Source of the DNA: Silvimonas sp. JCM 19000 | GTDB taxonomy: Bacteria; Pseudomonadota; Gammaproteobacteria; Burkholderiales; Chitinibacteraceae | Reading direction: 5' to 3' | NCBI GenBank assembly: GCA_001313065.1 | Contig: BBFD01000118.1 | Location: 1 to 11,775, forward strand | Length of the DNA stretch: 11,775 bases | In this document: piece after piece, positions 8,958 to 11,775 of the stretch | Position numbering within the stretch: the stretch's first letter is position 1 | Layout of the letters: the number at the start of each line of letters is the position of its first letter | Program-made: the position numbers and the translations under genes | Notes under the pieces: generated by a model | What the model was told of the DNA's origin: nothing | The model's input: the letters and a program-made list of their open reading frames with translations, nothing else | Databases searched by the model: none

Positions 8958-9073
8958 ATGAAAGTGAAAGCTGCAGGGATGTCAGTGTTGCAAGGTGTCC
9001 GACATCCGCAGAATTGCGCCTGCATTTTGCCACAAGCCTTGATGCATAAAGCCTTGCGGCAGCTTTCTTTCAT
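8958..9073. promoter_or_regulatory. Divergent control region with two inverted repeats
   Basis: Lies between the LysR start and ATG 9091. ATGAAAGTGAAAGCTGC (8958-8974) faces GCAGCTTTCTTTCAT (9059-9073): an inverted repeat whose arms match except for a 2-base gap, 84 bases apart. Inside it GGATGTC (8977-8983) faces GACATCC (9001-9007). AAGCCTTG is also repeated at 9034-9041 and 9049-9056, 15 bases apart. Paired dyads of this kind are plausible regulator sites on both sides of a divergent promoter; which one LysR binds cannot be told from sequence alone. Confidence 0.5.
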
Positions 9074-9090
9074 TTCCGGGATATCACCAC

Positions 9091-9384
9091 ATGAAATTCT
9101 TGTTGAACATAATTGTTAGCTTGACGCCCGACTTGAGCGCGCCAGAACGGGCCGATCTGATGCGGGCCGAATTCGCCCAGGCACGGCGCTTGATGCAATC
9201 CGGGCAGTTGCAGCAGATCTGGCGCATTCCCGGCAAGCAGGGCAACTGGAGCGTCTGGCACGCCAGCGATGCCACCGCGCTGCATGCCGCGCTGAGCCAG
9301 TTGCCGCTGTTTGCATGGATGCAGATCGAGATACATCCGTTGGCCGACCATCCCTTGCAGACCACACTGGAGCACGCAGCATGA
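9091..9384 (+). CDS. Muconolactone Delta-isomerase family protein (CatC-like)
   Basis: Intact, 97 residues, the normal size for this small ferredoxin-like-fold family. It starts MKFLLNIIVSL and carries the family's central pattern IWRIPGKQGNWSVWHASDATALHAALSQLPLF followed by an MQIEI strand and HPLADHP, positions that match LWRIAG...NYSVF and LMQLPLFPYMDIEV in CatC. CatC isomerises muconolactone to 3-oxoadipate enol-lactone in the catechol branch of the beta-ketoadipate pathway. No catA, catB or pca gene is visible here, so the substrate may differ. It overlaps the next gene by four bases (ATGA), indicating one transcript, and diverges from a LysR gene. The ribosome site is weak (GGGAT about 8 bases upstream). 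Family sure, exact reaction unsure. Confidence 0.88.
   Translation: MKFLLNIIVSLTPDLSAPERADLMRAEFAQARRLMQSGQLQQIWRIPGKQGNWSVWHASDATALHAALSQLPLFAWMQIEIHPLADHPLQTTLEHAA
9369..9372 (+). promoter_or_regulatory. Ribosome binding site of the alpha/beta hydrolase
   Basis: GGAG lies 8 bases before ATG 9381, inside the end of the isomerase gene. It supports the coupled start in the ATGA overlap. Confidence 0.6.
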
Positions 9385-10384
9385 GCAACCTTTTGATCGA
9401 AGCCGCCCAGCCATGGCTCAGCCAAGCGCCACGCACCTCGCGCCGCGGTGATTTCTGGGTGCCGGCGACCGCCTGGTCCGTGACGGCAAGACCTTCCAGC
9501 ACGGCCCGATGTATGTGGCGTGGGAGGCGCCGGAGCAGGTCACCCAGCCGTATCCGGTGGTGCTGGTGCACGGCGGCACCTTCCAGGGCACGGAATGGCT
9601 GGATACGCCCGATGGCCGCCCCGGCTGGGCGCAGCGCTTTGTTGAGGCCGGTTATGCCGTGTTCTGCGTCGACCGCCCTGGGCATGGCCGCTCGCCCTAT
9701 CACCCGATCTGTTGGGGCCGATGGGGCCGGCCTTCTCCTATGAGCGCGCACAGCAGGTGTATTTTCCCGAGGCGGCGCGGAAACCCAGTGGCCCTTTGCC
9801 GCCACAGATGCGGCTGCATTTGACGCTTCATCGCCGGCTATGGCCGATGCCCGCCGATCTGGCGGCATCGCAAACCATGGATGCGGACCGCCTCGCCCGG
9901 CTGCTCGACCGGATCGGCAAGGCCATCATCGTGACGCACTCGGCGTCGGGGCCGGATGGTTGGCTGCTGGCAGATCGGCGGCCGCAACGGGTGGCGGCCA
10001 TTGTTGCCGTCGAGCCCATGGGGCCGGTGTTCGGGCATACGCCAGGTATAGGCACGCTGGATTGGGGGCTGACGGCCGCGCCGATGACCTTTGCACCTGC
10101 ATTGGCATCAGCGGCCGCCGTGCAGGCGGCTGATCCGGCCAGCTTGCGCATACCCGCATTGGCCGGGCTGCCGGTGGCGCTGGTTACCGGCGAAACCTCG
10201 GTGTTTGCCACCTATGCGGCGGATATTCTGCTTTCTGGGTAACGCCGGGGCAGCGGTGGATCATGTTGATTTACCGGCGCACGGTATTCGCGGTAACGGC
10301 CACGGGCTGATTTATGAGCGCAATTCGGATGAGTCGTTTGCGCTGGTCACACAGTGGCTGCGCGAGAAAGTCGTGCGCGCATAA
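9381..10384 (+). CDS. Alpha/beta-hydrolase (several frame breaks)
   Basis: Corrected length is about 335 residues. Visible: VVLVHGGTFQG (oxyanion region, His64), CVDRPGHGRSPYHPDLLGPMGP, the nucleophile elbow VTHSASGPDGW (Ser189), AAIVAVEPMGP and DLPAHGIRGNGHGL with probable catalytic His309. This is an esterase/lactonase-type hydrolase, cytoplasmic, no signal peptide. Coupled to the CatC-like isomerase, it could open a lactone or ester made upstream, as enol-lactonase does after CatC; this is inference. Breaks: one G missing at 9464-9465 (restores VPGDRLVRDGKTFQHGPMY), one G missing at 9706 (restores HPDLLGPMGPAF), and one base too many or two too few near 10226-10232 (e.g. ADICFLGNAG). Between 9781 and 9845 the frame apparently stays open but reads a wrong protein: three single-base losses (A at 9781-9783, T at 9827-9828, C at 9844-9845) turn KTQWPFAATDAAAFDAFIAG into KPSGPLPPQMRLHLTLHRRL. 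Confidence 0.85.
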
Positions 10385-10405
10385 CCCAAGGTTAAATCTG
10401 ATAAG

Positions 10406-10437
10406 GGGCCGAATGCCGTATCACACGCATTCGGCCC
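10406..10437 (+). terminator. Strong hairpin after the hydrolase gene
   Basis: GGGCCGAATGC (10406-10416) and GCATTCGGCCC (10427-10437) form a perfect 11-bp stem around a 10-base loop, 21 bases after the hydrolase stop. Only a short TT follows, so it is either a weak intrinsic terminator or an RNA 3'-end stabilising hairpin closing the isomerase-hydrolase transcript. Confidence 0.6.
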
Positions 10438-10674
10438 TTGCTGCGTGGATCGTTGCCGCAATCTGCGTTCGCCCGTGAGCGCTTCAGCCAGCATCTGCGC
10501 CGCTGCCTGGCTGGCTTTGAATGCGGAGCGACGACCTGGCCGGTGCGATGCGCCGCGTCCACGCCGCAAGCAGCCATCCGGGCCCGGTTTTCCTGACGTA
10601 TGATGCGTGGCCGACGGCCGCTGGCGCCGTCCTTCCACCTGATCCTTGTACGTGCCCGGAATTCCGACCCACCG
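10438..10674. other. Geneless stretch before the propeller sensor
   Basis: About 237 bases of GC-rich sequence. All six frames give only arginine- and alanine-rich translations with no motif, no good start and no ribosome site. I see no clear promoter, although the sensor gene must be transcribed from here unless it reads through the hairpin. Confidence 0.4.
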
Positions 10675-11775
10675 ATGCGCCGCGCCTTTCTCACCTGTTT
10701 GTTGTGCTTGCTGCCGCTGCTCCCCACCCGTGCGGCCACCGTTGATTTCAACGCCTGGCAGCACACTGTCTGGCCCTATGAAAACCAGGGAATTTCTTAT
10801 GTGGTGGGGATGGCGCAAACGCCAAATGGCTACTTGTGGCTGGCCACGGTGGATGGCTTGTTCCGCTTTGATGGCGTTAACTTTGCGCGCATCGATGTGG
10901 GCAGTAGCTATTCGCCGGATCAGAACCGGCCCCTGTCTTTGCATGCCGCGCCGAATGGCGATCTTTATATCCTGTTTTTTCGGGCGCGGCGTGTCGGTGC
11001 TGCACCCGGACGGCCGCATTGATAACCTGACGCGCTTGCCCGGCGCGCCGCCGCAGGCGGTCACCAGCCTGGTTATCGACCACGACGGCAGCCTGTGGAC
11101 CCTGAGCGATGGCGTCCATCATTTTGCGCACGGTCGCTGGACCGAAGTACCGCTCATTCCGGGCATGCCGCCCGGCAACCGTCGTGGACTGTTGCTGGAT
11201 CAGCAAGACCGGCTGTGGGCTTCGGGCGACCACGGCGCGTGGCAACTGGATCGCAGCCACAATCGTTTTGTGTCGGCCTCTGTCACCGGCGGCGGCTTGA
11301 GCATTACGCCCGATGGACAGGTCTGGTTGATAGATCGACACGACGGCGGGCTACGCCTGCTGGCCGATGCCTTGCCGGGAGCGCGCCGGCCAGCGGATAG
11401 CAATTTCAATGAATCCCGGGTGGGCGGCTGATCGATGCCAGCGGCATTGCGTGGTCGTTGCGCTGCGGCGATACGCTGTGCCTGCTGCCGCCGCAGCCGG
11501 CGCGCTGTGCGCTACAGCCAGCGCGTGCCGATATCGCCGCCGCTGGATCAGTTCGACCTGGCGCTGGAAGATCGCGAAGGCAATCTCTGGCTGAACGGCC
11601 GCGAAGGCCTGCATCGCTTGCGGCCGCGGCGGCTGCAAGCACGGCGCTCAACCATAGCGGTGGGTGTATCGCGTCGCCAGTGACGGCGCGGGCCAGACCT
11701 GGCTGGCTGACGATGGCAGCGGGCAGGTCTGGCTGCGCGGGCCGGGCAGGCGCCGGTGTTGCAGCCTGATCTGAA
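10675..11775 (+). CDS. Two-component-type beta-propeller sensor, 5' part (frame breaks; 3' end outside window)
   Basis: ATG 10675 begins a clear signal peptide or signal anchor: two Arg, then a Leu/Cys-rich core and TRAA at about residue 18-21. The mature part has repeated Reg_prop blades: GISYVVGMAQTPNGYLWLA then TVDGLFRFDGVNF; SLVIDHDGSLWTLSDGVHHF; LLLDQQDRLWASGDHGAWQL; LSITPDGQVWLIDR; ALEDREGNLWLNGREGLHRL; DGAGQTWLADDGSGQVWLRG. These form the periplasmic propeller of large one-protein sensors that usually end in a histidine kinase or GGDEF output, which would lie beyond the window. Breaks: extra T in 10975-10980 (restores ILFFGRGVSVLHPDG), one C missing at 11428 (restores GGLIDASGIAWSL), an unresolved shift between about 11485 and 11515, an extra G at 11662-11664, a missing C near 11747. 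No neighbouring response regulator is visible. Start chosen for the signal peptide; the ribosome site is weak. Confidence 0.85.

Noticed and set aside
10312..11064. Minus-strand frame running from the hydrolase end through the spacer
   Set aside because: No recognisable domain; it overlaps the propeller sensor's signal peptide and first blades, which are convincing on the plus strand.

Overview
The window is GC-rich, densely coded bacterial DNA. Protein style and gene content fit a betaproteobacterium, perhaps Neisseriales or Burkholderiales; that placement comes from recalled family resemblance, not a search. The left part (2-5065) is a plus-strand run of signalling genes: the C-terminal end of an FHA-domain protein, a CHASE2-type membrane adenylate/guanylate cyclase, a metallo-beta-lactamase-fold hydrolase resembling class II cyclic-nucleotide phosphodiesterases, and a GAF/HD-GYP protein likely to degrade c-di-GMP. 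Together they look like a cassette that makes and removes cyclic nucleotides. A small GC-rich inverted repeat pair lies between the cyclase and the hydrolase.

The middle (5066-7993) holds a probable intrinsic terminator, glmS (glucosamine-6-phosphate synthase), a 285-base spacer with a candidate promoter, and a beta-class carbonic anhydrase. On the right (8082-10384) a minus-strand LysR regulator diverges from a two-gene unit: a CatC-like muconolactone isomerase family protein and an alpha/beta hydrolase translationally coupled by an ATGA overlap. The 151-base gap between the divergent genes contains two inverted repeats. A strong hairpin follows the hydrolase, then a geneless stretch, then the 5' part of a secreted or membrane-anchored beta-propeller sensor (Reg_prop type) cut by the window end.

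The dominant anomaly is sequence quality. Seven of the nine protein genes need one or more single- or double-base corrections to read through, and the FHA fragment needs one to recover its usual C-terminus; only the LysR gene and the CatC-like gene are clean. The pattern is structured: A/T runs of 6-8 are too long (the conserved protein wants about 5), while short G/C runs are mostly one base short. Three further A/T runs carry exactly three extra bases, which inserts one residue without breaking the frame. Because essential glmS is hit several times, I read these as sequencing or consensus errors, not gene decay. Genes are annotated at full extent with break points noted. I did not find a convincing new defence or mobile system; the most biologically interesting items are the cyclic-nucleotide cassette and the LysR-controlled isomerase/hydrolase pair.
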